Assembly (NCBI GenBank): GCA_910578565.1
Contig: CAJTQF010000007.1
Span: 1 to 64,000 of the forward strand
Direction of reading: 5' to 3'
DNA: 64,000 nt
Source of the DNA: an uncultured Christensenella sp.
GTDB taxonomy: Bacteria; Bacillota; Clostridia; Christensenellales; Borkfalkiaceae
The notes below the pieces were generated by a model, which saw nothing but the letters and a program-made list of their open reading frames with translations, was not told the origin of the DNA and made no database searches. This document shows, piece after piece, positions 43,962 to 53,057 of the stretch (its first letter is position 1; each line of letters opens with the position of its first letter). Both the position numbers and the translations under genes were made by a program.

Positions 43962-44036
43962 TGGCTGGGGTGGCAGGATTTGAACCTACGAATGCGGGAA
44001 TCAAAATCCCGTGCCTTACCGCTTGGCGACACCCCA
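43962..44036 (-). tRNA. tRNA-Gln (anticodon TTG)
   Basis: 75 bases, acceptor TGGGGTG/CACCCCA, anticodon loop TTTTGAT, encoded CCA. It complements the CTG isoacceptor at 16 kb. Confidence 0.95.
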
Positions 44037-44063
44037 ACGCTGGCGTATTGCCTTGTTTTTTTA

Positions 44064-44140
44064 TGGGGCGGGCGACAAGTTTCGAACTTGCTGCCTCCAG
44101 AGCCACAATCTGGCGCTCTACCGATTGAGCTACGCCCGCC
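44064..44140 (-). tRNA. tRNA-His (anticodon GTG)
   Basis: 77 bases including the extra G-1 that pairs with C73, the tRNA-His identity element; anticodon loop TTGTGGC; encoded CCA. Confidence 0.95.
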
Positions 44141-44153
44141 ATAAATATTCAAT

Positions 44154-44230
44154 TGGTGCGCCTGGAGAGATTCGAACCCCCGACACACGGCTTAGAAGGC
44201 CGTTGCTCTATCCTACTGAGCTACAGGCGC
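44154..44230 (-). tRNA. tRNA-Arg (anticodon TCT)
   Basis: 77 bases, acceptor GCGCCTG/CAGGCGC, anticodon loop CTTCTAA, encoded CCA. Confidence 0.95.
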
Positions 44231-44269
44231 GTAAACGTTTGTGTTTTGCGCGTTTCCTTGTTAAGCGTT

Positions 44270-44343
44270 TGGAGCGGGTGATGGGAATCGGACCCACGCA
44301 ACCAGCTTGGAAGGCTAGTGTTCTACCATTGAACTACACCCGC
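44270..44343 (-). tRNA. tRNA-Gly (anticodon TCC)
   Basis: 74 bases, acceptor GCGGGTG with CACCCGC, anticodon loop CTTCCAA, encoded CCA. First gene of the operon. Confidence 0.95.
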
Positions 44344-44405
44344 ATTGTTTGCACCGGACAAACGCACGGGCGTTCAGCTTTGTGCACAAAACTCAATGCT
44401 AAAAA

Positions 44406-44434
44406 ATTATATCAAATCAATTTTTGACTGTCAA
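44406..44434 (-). promoter_or_regulatory. promoter of the six-gene tRNA operon
   Basis: Minus-strand TTGACA (44429-44434), exactly 17 bases, TATAAT (44406-44411): a perfect consensus, as expected for stable RNA. Confidence 0.92.
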
Positions 44435-44504
44435 CTTATTTTCAAACCATTTAACAATTATTTTTGCCGCCTTAAACGCCTTTGTTTTAGTATGCCGTAA
44501 AGTA

Positions 44505-44541
44505 ATGAAAACGCCGCCGCGCTTTACAAAGCGCGGCGGCG
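44505..44541 (-). terminator. terminator of the anchored propeller-like protein gene
   Basis: Minus-strand CGCCGCCGCGCTTT / AAAGCGCGGCGGCG stem, short loop, then TTTTCATT. Confidence 0.85.
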
Positions 44542-44557
44542 TAATTTAATTTATAAA

Positions 44558-45892
44558 TTATTTATCGCCGTCCTGTTTTTTGTTCTTTCTTTTTAACCGC
44601 TTGTCCGAAAGGCAAATCCAGGTGAGATAGCTTATTGCAATGAGTACCAGAATAACAACCATCAATACCAGCAATACCGTCTGGATATTGTTTTTCTCGC
44701 TGTAATTTTCGTCGGGCTTTTCTTCGGGGCGGGCGTTGTCGTTGACGTTGTCGCCCGTTAAAAGTCCCGCTATCACGTAGCCCTTGACGGTGACGTCCTG
44801 TCCGTTATTCTGGTAAGTGTATTCGACCTGATAGAAGTCGGACTCTAAAACGTCGTTGTGAAGTTTGCCCGTGACCTTGACTATTGCGCCCGTTGCGGGG
44901 TAAATTGCGTAAACGCACTCCATAACGAAGGGGGAAGCGTATATCGCGTCGCCGAGAAGCTGAGCTTTGGTAAATTCTGCCTGTGTAAAGTATTCGCTGC
45001 CGTCGCCGTTTTCGGTTACGTTGGTTTTAAGGGTTATGTAACTCTTTTTGCCTATCGATATTATCGCCGCGTTGCCCGTATAGCCAAGGAGCAGGGCGGA
45101 GGCGTCTTCCGTTGTCTGTTGTGTTTCGCCCGCGTCGAAGTAACCCGTAAGGGGGGCGGACAGGTTGATTTCCGTCATAAACGAGTCTTGCGCGACCGTT
45201 ACGAATTTAAGGGTGTAGTCTTTCAGCGCCTGCTGCGCGTTTCCCACCGAAACGGTTTTTGACGGCGAAAAGTCTACGTACTGCATTTCGGTTATTTCCA
45301 TTTCCGCGTCTGTAAATTTGCAAAGCCGGTTGCCGTTTATCGCGTATACGTGCGTGCCGTACTGTTTAAGGACCGAAAAATCTCCTTCTATTTCCACAGC
45401 CATATCTTCGGAATTTTCGGCTTTGGGGTCGATTATTCTGATTCGCCCGTCAAGCAACGCGTACATAAATCCGTTGTCCTTGCAGAGCAGGGTATCCTGC
45501 GGGGGAGCGATCGAAATTCCTTCCGCTTCGGCTTTGTCCGAAAGGGAGTAGACCGTGCCGTTTCCGTCGGCGTAGTAGAATTCGCCGTTCTGAAAATCTA
45601 TTGAAGATATCGTCACGTCGAAGCCGCTGTATTCGGTAAGCGAGCCGTTTTTATATGCCGATTTTGCGCTGTCGCCGGGTTTTTCCGTTTCGTAGACCTT
45701 TACGGTGTTTCCGTCGACAAAAGCCAGAGCGCCGTCGGATACGGCGTAATCTTTTAAATCCGAAAAAGACAGCGAAAATACGAAGTCGCTGTTCTGCGGG
45801 TAGACGGTTTCAGCCGCCGCATTTGCGGAAATCCCGCCGCCGATTGCCAATGAAAGCAATATTGCAGTTGAAATTAATGCTAAACGTTTCAC
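44558..45892 (-). CDS. secreted, C-terminally membrane-anchored protein with propeller-like repeats
   Basis: 444 residues. Signal peptide (KRLALISTAILLSLAIGGG, cleavage near ANAAA), then repeated strands such as GALAFVDGNTVKVYE, GEFYYADGNGTVYSL and GFMYALLDGRIRIID that look like beta-propeller blades. A C-terminal helix (LLVLMVVILVLIAISYLTWI) and a basic tail follow. Function unknown. Start chosen at GTG 45890-45892: the six residues before it (MWYNYS) are encoded by the promoter -10 itself (TATAAT, 45899-45904). The transcript would begin at or beside this GTG and so be leaderless. Confidence 0.75.
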   Translation of the reverse strand: MKRLALISTAILLSLAIGGGISANAAAETVYPQNSDFVFSLSFSDLKDYAVSDGALAFVDGNTVKVYETEKPGDSAKSAYKNGSLTEYSGFDVTISSIDFQNGEFYYADGNGTVYSLSDKAEAEGISIAPPQDTLLCKDNGFMYALLDGRIRIIDPKAENSEDMAVEIEGDFSVLKQYGTHVYAINGNRLCKFTDAEMEITEMQYVDFSPSKTVSVGNAQQALKDYTLKFVTVAQDSFMTEINLSAPLTGYFDAGETQQTTEDASALLLGYTGNAAIISIGKKSYITLKTNVTENGDGSEYFTQAEFTKAQLLGDAIYASPFVMECVYAIYPATGAIVKVTGKLHNDVLESDFYQVEYTYQNNGQDVTVKGYVIAGLLTGDNVNDNARPEEKPDENYSEKNNIQTVLLVLMVVILVLIAISYLTWICLSDKRLKRKNKKQDGDK

Positions 45893-45898
45893 GGAATA

Positions 45899-45927
45899 AT
45901 TATACCACACTCATTTATTATTGTAAA
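45899..45927 (-). promoter_or_regulatory. promoter overlapping the start of the anchored protein gene
   Basis: Minus-strand TTTACA, 17 bases, TGGTATAAT (-10 at 45899-45904), six bases before GTG 45892. Confidence 0.75.
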
Positions 45928-46065
45928 CTGTTTTTTATTTTTAAGTCCGCAGTGCGTTCCGTGTTGCGGGCGTTTGCCGCCCGTCCGCGAAAAAAGGCAC
46001 GCTTTTTTTTAATAAAAATTTTTAAATTATTTTTAATTTGTACGTTTGGTGTCATATTTGGCGGT

Positions 46066-46112
46066 TATAATAAAACCGAACATATCCGAACAAATGTTTG
46101 TATTGTGTTCGG
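46066..46112 (+). promoter_or_regulatory. promoter with LexA-like nested dyad operator
   Basis: TATAAT at 46066-46071. CGAACAAATGTTTG at 46087-46100 matches the Gram-positive SOS box CGAACRNRYGTTYC at 13 of 14 positions. Outer half-sites CCGAAC (46076-46081) and GTTCGG (46107-46112) share the same centre (about 46094), one helical turn out on each side. The array covers the predicted transcription start and leader. Confidence 0.65.
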
Positions 46113-46131
46113 TCTGAGAGAGGTTACGCGT

Positions 46132-46521
46132 TTGAAGGTAAAGAAAATTTTGCGCTTCTATTACTGTGCGGCAAGTTTAGAGCGCGCGTTTGACAATTTG
46201 ATAATGAAAATTGCCGCATCGTCGTTCGATAAAAGCTGTATTGCGGGCGCGGATAAACTTTGCCGCATTATAAACGAAAAGAGCGGGCTTGCGCAGCTGT
46301 GGGAATATCTTGACGGAATAATAGAAAAATTGACGGAAGAAGAGCGGGCGGCTCTCGAAGAGTACGCCTGTATGCGCTGCGGCATAAAGCGGCTGGGCGC
46401 GGAAGACGTAAAGCGCATACGCCGCGCCGTTATAAAATTCAAGCGCAGGGCGCGCAGACTGGGCAGCTTTTCTAAGGGCGCGGAGCTGGTTGCAAAATAT
46501 TACTGTCTTATCCGCGTTTGA
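46132..46521 (+). CDS. 129-residue helical protein, possible regulator of the phage-like cluster
   Basis: TTG start at 46132, eight bases after AGAGAGG. The protein is mostly helical and basic at its C-terminus (KRIRRAVIKFKRRARRLG), with LTEEERAALEEYACMRCGIKRL in the middle. I do not recognise the family. Its position ahead of the terminase and behind a LexA-like operator recalls phage late-gene activators (RinA/ArpU type), but sequence support is weak. It ends 14 bases into the convergent SH3-like gene. Confidence 0.6.
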   Translation: MKVKKILRFYYCAASLERAFDNLIMKIAASSFDKSCIAGADKLCRIINEKSGLAQLWEYLDGIIEKLTEEERAALEEYACMRCGIKRLGAEDVKRIRRAVIKFKRRARRLGSFSKGAELVAKYYCLIRV

Positions 46522-47170
46522 ATTTTGCGGTTTTGCCCGTGAAGTACAGTATTAAAAGGGCGATTACCGCCACGGCAATCAGGACGATTACGATTATAAG
46601 TTTTACATTGGCGCCGTTTGAAGGTTGGGGGTCGGGTTCGGGGGCGGCGGGGATTTCGTTTAAAGGATAGTCGTCGTTAGCGCCGTTCACGTATGCGAAC
46701 TCGTCGTTGTACAAAACGTACGAATAGGCGGATTCACCCCAGTACAGCGTACCGTAAAAAGCGGTTTTGACGTTGAGTTCTCCTAAGGACGGCAGGTAGT
46801 CGTTGCCTAAGTCCTGTTTGAACGTAACGGTTACCGTCTTGTTAAGGTAGATATTTTCGGGCGGCCGGTCAACCGGAGTAAGACCGGATTTGCGGCAGTA
46901 ACCCGTAAGGGACTTGTAAAATCCGTTGTCTTCCGCGTATCTGACTTTGTACCAGTCGCCCACGGTTTCAAGAACCTGCACGCAATACGTGTACGGAATT
47001 GCAAAAAGCGACCTGCCGTCTATTTCGTCATAAAAATAGACGGTGCGCGAGTCGGCGCGGGCATAGCGCACGGAAGAGTCTCCCGTCCCGATAAGCGCGG
47101 CGGGGCGGGAGGAAATTGCAAAACTAATTGCCGCCAGAAGGCAGCATAAGGCAAACTTTGCGGCTTTCAT
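46508..47170 (-). CDS. secreted SH3-like protein with C-terminal membrane anchor
   Basis: 220 residues from ATG 47170; the frame is open to a TTG at 47194, but that part looks like promoter (TATACT eight bases before the ATG). Signal peptide (KFALCCLLAAISFAISS), then about 60 residues resembling a bacterial SH3 domain (IPYTYCVQVLETVGDWYKVRY, FYKSLTGYC), a second beta region, and a C-terminal helix (VKLIIVIVLIAVAVIALLIL) with a basic tail. Bacterial SH3 domains often bind peptidoglycan. It sits between the putative regulator and the terminase on the opposite strand. Confidence 0.75.
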   Translation of the reverse strand: MKAAKFALCCLLAAISFAISSRPAALIGTGDSSVRYARADSRTVYFYDEIDGRSLFAIPYTYCVQVLETVGDWYKVRYAEDNGFYKSLTGYCRKSGLTPVDRPPENIYLNKTVTVTFKQDLGNDYLPSLGELNVKTAFYGTLYWGESAYSYVLYNDEFAYVNGANDDYPLNEIPAAPEPDPQPSNGANVKLIIVIVLIAVAVIALLILYFTGKTAKFKRG

Positions 47171-47232
47171 ATCCCAAAAGTATAAAGCGCGCAAAGCTGA
47201 AAAAACATAATTATTTTGTCAGAAAGGGTCTA

Positions 47233-48663
47233 ATGTTAAAGGAAGATATTTTAAAACGGCTTGCGGAAATAGACTGCGAGCTGAAAAAGAGAAAAAACAG
47301 CGAGCTTTCGCGCTATAACGCAGTCAAACGCCATAAAAAGCAGATAGCCTTCCATAAGTGCAAAAAACGCAACCGCTGGGTTTTCGGCGGCAACCGTTCG
47401 GGGAAAACCGAGTGCGGCGCGGTGGAGTGCCTGTGGATATTAAGGGGGATACACCCCTACCGCAAAAACAGGAAGGATGCGTTCGGCTGGGCGGTTTCGC
47501 TTTCCACGCAGGTTCAGCGCGACGTCGCGCAGGCGAAAATTCTGAAGTATCTGCCAAGGAGCTGGATAGCGGACATAACAATGCTTGCGGGCAGGCGCGA
47601 CAGCCCTGCGGGCGGGGTCATAGACCAGATTAAAATCAAAAACGTCTTCGGCGGAATTTCCACTCTCGGATTTAAGAGCTGCGACCAGGGCAGGGAAAAA
47701 TTTCAGGGTTCTTCGCTGGATTTCGTGTGGTTTGACGAAGAACCGCCGAGAGATATCTACGAAGAGTGCCTTATGCGCGTTATGGACAAAAGGGGGGACA
47801 TATTCGGCACAATGACCCCGCTTAAAGGCAAAACGTTTATATATAACGAAATTTATCTTAACCGTAAGAGCAACCCCGAAATATGGCACGAGTTTATGAC
47901 CTGGGAAGACAATCCTTACTTATCTAAAAAGGAAATGAAACTTCTTGAAACCGCGCTGGACGGCTCGGCGCTGGACGCGCGTAAGTTCGGAAAATTTTCG
48001 GGCGGGGCGGGGCTTGTTTATCCCGAGTTTGACGAGAGCGTTCACGTTATTCCGCCCTTCGACGTTCCGCCCGAATGGCAGGACTGTATTTCCATAGACC
48101 CCGGACTGAACAATCCCCTTTCCGCGCACTGGTACTGCGTGGACTGGGACGGAAATATTTACGTCGTGGCGGAGCATTTCGCAAGCGGCAAAGACGTAGA
48201 TTTTCACGCGCAGGCGATAAAGAGCGTAAGCGAAAGCATAGGCTGGAAGACGGACGCGCGCGGAAGGGTGTGCGCGCTCATTGACAGCGCGGCGAACCAG
48301 AAAACGCTGTCTTCGCCCAAAAGCGTTTCGGAACTTTTTTACGAGCGCGGCATTTTAGTGAACGCAAACGTGAACAAGGACGTGTTTTCGGGCATAGCAA
48401 GGGTGAAAAGTTTTTTGAAAAAGGGCAACGGCGAAGGGGATATTTACATATTTTCCACCTGCGTAAATATGATTGAAGAATTTAAAACTTATTGCTGGGC
48501 GGACGGCGATACGCCCGTAAAGCGCGACGACCACTGTATGGACGAGCTCAGATATTACGTTATGACGCGCCCGCGCCCAGCGGAGCGGGCGGAAGAACTT
48601 TCGCCCATAGCGCAGGATAAGCGCAGGCGCATAAAGGGCAGACGCAGACGGTTTGAAAGTTAA
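47233..48663 (+). CDS. terL: phage terminase large subunit
   Basis: 476 residues from ATG 47233. ATPase: Walker A FGGNRSGKT (51-59), Walker B LDFVWFDEE (162-170), then the C-motif region FGTMTPLKG. RNase-H-like nuclease: Asp289 (SIDPG), Asp351 (ALIDSA) and Asp437 (HCMDELR), the three metal ligands, all present. The enzyme packages DNA into procapsids and cuts it. No small terminase is obvious, though the next 85-residue gene or the upstream 129-residue gene could act as one. The frame is complete and shows no decay. Confidence 0.93.
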   Translation: MLKEDILKRLAEIDCELKKRKNSELSRYNAVKRHKKQIAFHKCKKRNRWVFGGNRSGKTECGAVECLWILRGIHPYRKNRKDAFGWAVSLSTQVQRDVAQAKILKYLPRSWIADITMLAGRRDSPAGGVIDQIKIKNVFGGISTLGFKSCDQGREKFQGSSLDFVWFDEEPPRDIYEECLMRVMDKRGDIFGTMTPLKGKTFIYNEIYLNRKSNPEIWHEFMTWEDNPYLSKKEMKLLETALDGSALDARKFGKFSGGAGLVYPEFDESVHVIPPFDVPPEWQDCISIDPGLNNPLSAHWYCVDWDGNIYVVAEHFASGKDVDFHAQAIKSVSESIGWKTDARGRVCALIDSAANQKTLSSPKSVSELFYERGILVNANVNKDVFSGIARVKSFLKKGNGEGDIYIFSTCVNMIEEFKTYCWADGDTPVKRDDHCMDELRYYVMTRPRPAERAEELSPIAQDKRRRIKGRRRRFES

Positions 48664-48683
48664 AACGCCGTAAAGGGAGAGTT

Positions 48684-48941
48684 ATGGAAGAAGACGTTAA
48701 AAACGCGTTGAAAAAATGCGCGGTGGGCTTTGGCACAAGCGAAGTAGTCGAAGAATTTTCGGTTGAAGACGGGGAGTTGAAGCTCGTCAAAAAAAAGGTG
48801 ACGAGAAGGGACGTTCCGCCCGACATAAAGGCGGTAAAACTTTTGATGGACGACGGAAACGTGGGGGAAATGACCGACGAACAGCTTGAAGAAGAAAAAC
48901 AAAATTTAAAAAAATTATTGGAGGACAAAAATTTTGGCTGA
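48684..48941 (+). CDS. small phage-cluster protein of unknown function
   Basis: 85 acidic, mostly helical residues (MEEDVKNALKKCAVGFGTSEVVEEF... ending EEEKQNLKKLLEDKNFG). It has a GGGAG ribosome site and overlaps the portal start. Size and position would allow a head accessory or terminase partner; no family recognised. Confidence 0.65.
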   Translation: MEEDVKNALKKCAVGFGTSEVVEEFSVEDGELKLVKKKVTRRDVPPDIKAVKLLMDDGNVGEMTDEQLEEEKQNLKKLLEDKNFG

Positions 48942-50793
48942 AAATTTTACTGAAAAAACCGCGGAAGAAAAACTTGTCGAAGAAGTGCAGGCCGACTTTT
49001 TGCGCAGACAGCAGGAGCGGCGGGCGATAGAGCGGGGCTGGCAGCTGAATATGAATTTTTTAAGCGGCAACCAGTACTGCGACATCAATTCGGCGGGAGA
49101 GATATTCGAAGAAGACGGAAGATATTTCTGGCAGGCGCGCAGGGTGTTCAATCACATTGCGCCCACTATGGACATACGCTGTTCGAAGCTGGGCAGAATA
49201 CGCCCTTCGCTCGCCGTAAGGGCGGCTTCGGAAGAAGAGACTGACGTTTACTCTGCCGCGCTTGCTTCGGCAATACTTTCTTCGGTGTGCGAAAACGCCG
49301 ATCTGGACGGAATAATTTCGGACGCGACCATATGGTCGGAAACATGCGGCACGGCGTTTTACAAAGTTATGTGGGACGGCTTTTCGGGCAGTGCGGTTGG
49401 CGCGGCGGAAGACGGAAAAAAACTTCGGCAGGGAGACGTTAAAATTGCGGCGGTTTCGCCATTTGAAATTTACCCGTACTCGTTGTCGGAAGAAAAGTTG
49501 GATAAGCAGCCTTCTCTTATACACGCAAAGGCTATGCCTGTGCAGGATATATATCTGGTATACGGCGTCAGGCTTGCGGGCAGGGACATTGAAGAATTTT
49601 CACTTGCGCCCTTTTCCGCGTCTGCGCACGCAAAGCAGGTTGAACCCGAATCGAAGGCGGTCCGCCGCGGCTACGAGCTTGTTATGGAGCGGTACGAAAA
49701 ACCTACCGAAGATATGCCGGAAGGCAGGCTTACGGTTGTCGCGGGCGGCAAGCTGCTTTACGACGGAATACTGCCTTATGTGAACGGCGAAAACGGCGCA
49801 AGGGAATATCCGTTTGTAAAACAGACTTCCGTACAGCTTGCGGGCAGTTTTTTCGGCGCGAGCATTGTGGACAGGCTCATTCCGTTACAGCGCGCTTACA
49901 ACGCGGTAAAAAACCGCAAGCACGAATTTTTGAACAGGATTTCAATGGGTACGGTCGCGGTTGAAGACGGCTCCGTAGACGTGGACGAACTTTGCGAAGA
50001 CGGGCTGACCCCCGGCAAGGTAATAGTTTACCGCCAGGGCGGTAAGCCGCCCGAGATGCTTACCTTCGGTACTATCCCGTCGGGTTTTGCGGAAGAAGAA
50101 AAAAATCTTTTGGACGAATTTGCGAAAATTTCGGGTACGGGCGAGCTTACGCAGAACGCGGACAGTTTTTCGGGCGTGACGTCGGCGACGGGACTGCAAC
50201 TTATTATAGAGCAGGACGAAGAAAAACTTGAAAGCGCATACCAGCAGATAAAGCGCGCTGTTAAAGCCATAGGCAAGCACGTTTTGCGCCTTTACCGCCA
50301 GTTTGCTTCGGATGTGCGCCTTTTGAAATTCACGGGAGAAAACAATGCGCTGAATTTGTATTACTTCAAAGGCAGCGACATATCTTCCGACGACGTTGTT
50401 CTCGAGGCGGACAGCGAAGCAAATCTTACCCCGGCGCAAAGGCGTACGGTGATTTACGAAATGCTGGACAGGGGACTTTTTTCCGACGAAAACGGAAACA
50501 TTGCCGTCGGCACCAAGAATAAGATACTCGAACTTCTGGGCTATAAAGGCATTGCGGGTGAAAGGGATTTGGGCGCGCTAAACCGCGCGAGAGCGGGCGA
50601 CGAAAATCTTATAATGAAGAGCGGAAACGCAGAAGTAAAGGATTACGACGGACACGCCGTTCATATCGCCGAACACACCGCGTTTTTGCTCACGGAAAAA
50701 CTTTCCGCCGAAGTTGAAAGCAGGATATGCGCACATATCGATATGCACAGACAAAAACTTAACAAGGAGAAAAACGGTAATGAAAACCAATAG
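48934..50793 (+). CDS. phage portal protein (P22-like)
   Basis: 619 residues, start TTG 48934 ten bases after GGAGG. N-terminal FLSGNQYCDINSAGEIFEED and RRVFNHIAPTMDIRCSKLG, plus the long central wing and a C-terminal helix, are typical of large P22/SPP1-type portals. The portal forms the dodecameric ring at one capsid vertex through which the terminase pumps DNA. Codon use and GC match the flanking chromosome. Confidence 0.88.
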   Translation: MAENFTEKTAEEKLVEEVQADFLRRQQERRAIERGWQLNMNFLSGNQYCDINSAGEIFEEDGRYFWQARRVFNHIAPTMDIRCSKLGRIRPSLAVRAASEEETDVYSAALASAILSSVCENADLDGIISDATIWSETCGTAFYKVMWDGFSGSAVGAAEDGKKLRQGDVKIAAVSPFEIYPYSLSEEKLDKQPSLIHAKAMPVQDIYLVYGVRLAGRDIEEFSLAPFSASAHAKQVEPESKAVRRGYELVMERYEKPTEDMPEGRLTVVAGGKLLYDGILPYVNGENGAREYPFVKQTSVQLAGSFFGASIVDRLIPLQRAYNAVKNRKHEFLNRISMGTVAVEDGSVDVDELCEDGLTPGKVIVYRQGGKPPEMLTFGTIPSGFAEEEKNLLDEFAKISGTGELTQNADSFSGVTSATGLQLIIEQDEEKLESAYQQIKRAVKAIGKHVLRLYRQFASDVRLLKFTGENNALNLYYFKGSDISSDDVVLEADSEANLTPAQRRTVIYEMLDRGLFSDENGNIAVGTKNKILELLGYKGIAGERDLGALNRARAGDENLIMKSGNAEVKDYDGHAVHIAEHTAFLLTEKLSAEVESRICAHIDMHRQKLNKEKNGNENQ

Positions 50794-50846
50794 GACAGGC
50801 GGCGCAAGGCGCTTAAAAATAATTAACGACATAAAGGAGACCGGAT

Positions 50847-51272
50847 ATGGACAATCTTACGCAAACTGAACAGGGTACGGCGGACACCGCAGGGGCGGAA
50901 AAGGAAAACGCCGCGGCAGTACTCGGCAAATTCAAGGACGTAGAGACCCTTATGAAGGCTTACTCCGACCTGCAAGCCGAATTCACCCGACGCAGTCAGC
51001 GGCTCAGCGAGTTGGAGAAAGGGAACAAGGCGCAATCTCTTTCAGACGTGGAAGGGAAAGAGCCCTCCCGTATGGACGAAGAACAACTTTTAAGCGCGGC
51101 GCTTGAAAACGACCGCGTTAAGGACGCGGTGATAGCGGACTATCTGAAAAGCGTTTCCGCGCCCAAGAGCGTGCCGTTGCTGTCTGGCGGCGGCGGAGTC
51201 GCCGCCCCGCGCGTTGCGCCCAAATCTGTAAAGGAAGCGGGCAGGCTGGCGCAGGAATTTCTTAAAAAATAA
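50847..51272 (+). CDS. scaffolding-like phage head protein
   Basis: 141 hydrophilic residues with a predicted coiled coil (FKDVETLMKAYSDLQAEFTRR), a Gly/Ala-rich linker and a C-terminal helix (KSVKEAGRLAQEFLKK). Its place between portal and coat, low complexity and charge fit a scaffolding protein; P22 has its scaffold gene in the same place. No sequence signature proves it. Confidence 0.65.
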   Translation: MDNLTQTEQGTADTAGAEKENAAAVLGKFKDVETLMKAYSDLQAEFTRRSQRLSELEKGNKAQSLSDVEGKEPSRMDEEQLLSAALENDRVKDAVIADYLKSVSAPKSVPLLSGGGGVAAPRVAPKSVKEAGRLAQEFLKK

Positions 51273-51287
51273 CAAGGAGAATATGAA

Positions 51288-52460
51288 TTGATTACATTAC
51301 AGAACGCCGACGCGGCGTTAAAAGACTACTATCTTGAAGCCGTTACAGCTCAGTTGAACGACAACGTATCGCCCTTTTTCTCGGCGATAGAAAAAAACTC
51401 GGCAAACGTCACGGGTAAGGACGTAAAACTTACAGTACTCCGCGGCTATGCGGGCGGTATAGTTTCGGGCGAAGAAGACGACGATTTGCCCGCGCCTTTC
51501 AAAAACAGGTACGCTACGATTTCGATGCCCCTTAAAAATTTGTACGGCACAATCGAAATAAGCGACAAAGCCATACGCGCTTCAAGGGAAAGCACGGGCG
51601 CGTTCGTAAACCTTCTGAACGCGGAAATGGAAGGGCTTGTGCTTTCGGCAAAGTCAAGTTTCCAGCGTATGTTGCTGGGCGACGGTTCGGGCAAGCTGTG
51701 CGGCATAGTACATAAAAATTCCAATACGGAAGTGCAGGTCGACGAAGTTAAAGACTACTTTGTGGGAATGATGGTGGATTGCACCAGCCCGCTCGGAGTT
51801 ATTCCCGACCCCGCAAAGGGCGTTATGATAAGCGCAGTTGACAAGGCGAAATCTACTGTCACGTTCGCGTCCCCCGTATCGTCTTCCCTTGACGGCGGAA
51901 GTATGTACGTACACGGCTCGAAAGACCGCGAACTTACGGGGCTTGCCGCCATATTCGACGGCGAATCTGTCTACGGATACGACAAGAGCGAAGACGCGTA
52001 TTTCGCGCCCTATAAAGCGGACTGCAAAAACAACCTTACCGAGAGCGCGCTCAGCGACGTTCTGGATTATATGGAAGAGAGACATAACAGCAAAATAAAC
52101 TTTATTCTCTGCTCTTACAAAACGCGCAAGCTCATTGCTTCTTTGCTGGACGCGAACAGACGCGTAGTTAATACCATTGACGCGCGCGCGGGCTACGGCA
52201 CGGTAACCGTGAACGACGTCCCCGTATATGCGGACAAATTCTGCCCCGACGACAGAATTCTGTTTCTGAACACGGACGACTTCGCGCTGTACCAGCTTTG
52301 CGACTGGGAGTGGATTGAAGACGAAGACGGCAAAATTTTAAAACAGATGTCGGGCAAAGCGGCGTATTCGGCAACCCTTGTCAAGTATGCGGAACTGATT
52401 TGCAGAAAGCCCTGCGGTCAGGCAATGCTCTACAACGTGCACCCCGCGGACGGCGAATAA
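51288..52460 (+). CDS. phage major capsid protein (HK97-fold type)
   Basis: 390 residues, start TTG 51288 eight bases after AAGGAG; an ATG five bases earlier is out of frame. LYGTIEISDKAIRASRESTGAFVNLLNAEMEG and SSFQRMLLGDGSGKLCGI form a coat-protein-like spine and loop, and DVPVYADKFCPDDRILFLNTDDFALYQL matches the P-domain end of many phage coats. Its position after the scaffold supports the call. No prohead protease is encoded nearby, as in P22. Confidence 0.85.
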   Translation: MITLQNADAALKDYYLEAVTAQLNDNVSPFFSAIEKNSANVTGKDVKLTVLRGYAGGIVSGEEDDDLPAPFKNRYATISMPLKNLYGTIEISDKAIRASRESTGAFVNLLNAEMEGLVLSAKSSFQRMLLGDGSGKLCGIVHKNSNTEVQVDEVKDYFVGMMVDCTSPLGVIPDPAKGVMISAVDKAKSTVTFASPVSSSLDGGSMYVHGSKDRELTGLAAIFDGESVYGYDKSEDAYFAPYKADCKNNLTESALSDVLDYMEERHNSKINFILCSYKTRKLIASLLDANRRVVNTIDARAGYGTVTVNDVPVYADKFCPDDRILFLNTDDFALYQLCDWEWIEDEDGKILKQMSGKAAYSATLVKYAELICRKPCGQAMLYNVHPADGE

Positions 52461-52496
52461 CGTTGAGACGGGGTGGGCGGGTGGAAAGGAGTATGA

Positions 52497-53057
52497 ATGA
52501 AAGTTAAAGACATTGTTGTTACCGCACTTAAAATACTCGGCCGCAATACCGCGGCGGAAAAACTTGCCGAAGGCGTAGCGCTGGACGCGGAAGAAAGGGA
52601 TACGGTAAACACTCTGGTTCATTGCTTTAACGCGGTCGAAGACGAAGTGGCGCGCAGTTATATCCCCCTTTGCGCGTCGCAGACCCTGCGCAGTTACGAC
52701 GGCGAGTTTCCCTTTGCGCTGTTCGACCATACGCCGGTAAGAATTACGTCTGTCTCGGAGAACGGGACGGAAATAGCGTATAAGGTGTATCCCGCATATC
52801 TGAAAGCGGACGCGGAACGCATTTCGGTAGAGTACGATTATGCGCCGCCAGTCAAGGACGTAGACGGCGAAAGCGAATACAACTGCGCGGTTGGCGGTTA
52901 TCTGTTTGCCTGCGGCGCGGCGGCGGAGTACTGCCTTATTAACGGCGAAGTGCAGGCGGCGGAAAAGTGGGAAAAAAAGTACAGGCAGGAGATTGAAAGC
53001 GTGCAAAGAAAAAATCTCGCGGCGGGCGGATATATTCCGCCAAGGAGATGGGTATGA
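52497..53057 (+). CDS. head-tail connector / head completion protein (P22 gp4-like position)
   Basis: 186 residues. DIVVTALKILGRNTAAEKL and NTLVHCFNAVEDEVARSYIPL are helical, followed by a beta insert and a helical C-terminus, the general plan of gp6/gp4-type connector proteins. Start ATG 52497 follows AAAGGAG. Its stop overlaps the next start as ATGA. Identity rests on gene order and fold impression. Confidence 0.7.
   Translation: MKVKDIVVTALKILGRNTAAEKLAEGVALDAEERDTVNTLVHCFNAVEDEVARSYIPLCASQTLRSYDGEFPFALFDHTPVRITSVSENGTEIAYKVYPAYLKADAERISVEYDYAPPVKDVDGESEYNCAVGGYLFACGAAAEYCLINGEVQAAEKWEKKYRQEIESVQRKNLAAGGYIPPRRWV

Noticed and set aside
44011..44427. 138-codon plus-strand ORF across the tRNA cluster
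   Set aside because: It is the antisense of several tRNA genes and has no protein-like features.
45655..46131. N-terminal extension of the 129-residue gene back to 45655
   Set aside because: The extension runs antisense through the anchored-protein gene and across the promoter and operator at 46066-46112; TTG 46132 has a proper ribosome site.
50780..50869. 29-codon ORF overlapping the end of the portal gene
   Set aside because: Very short, basic and without family features; it overlaps both the portal end and the next ribosome site, so chance is the simplest explanation.
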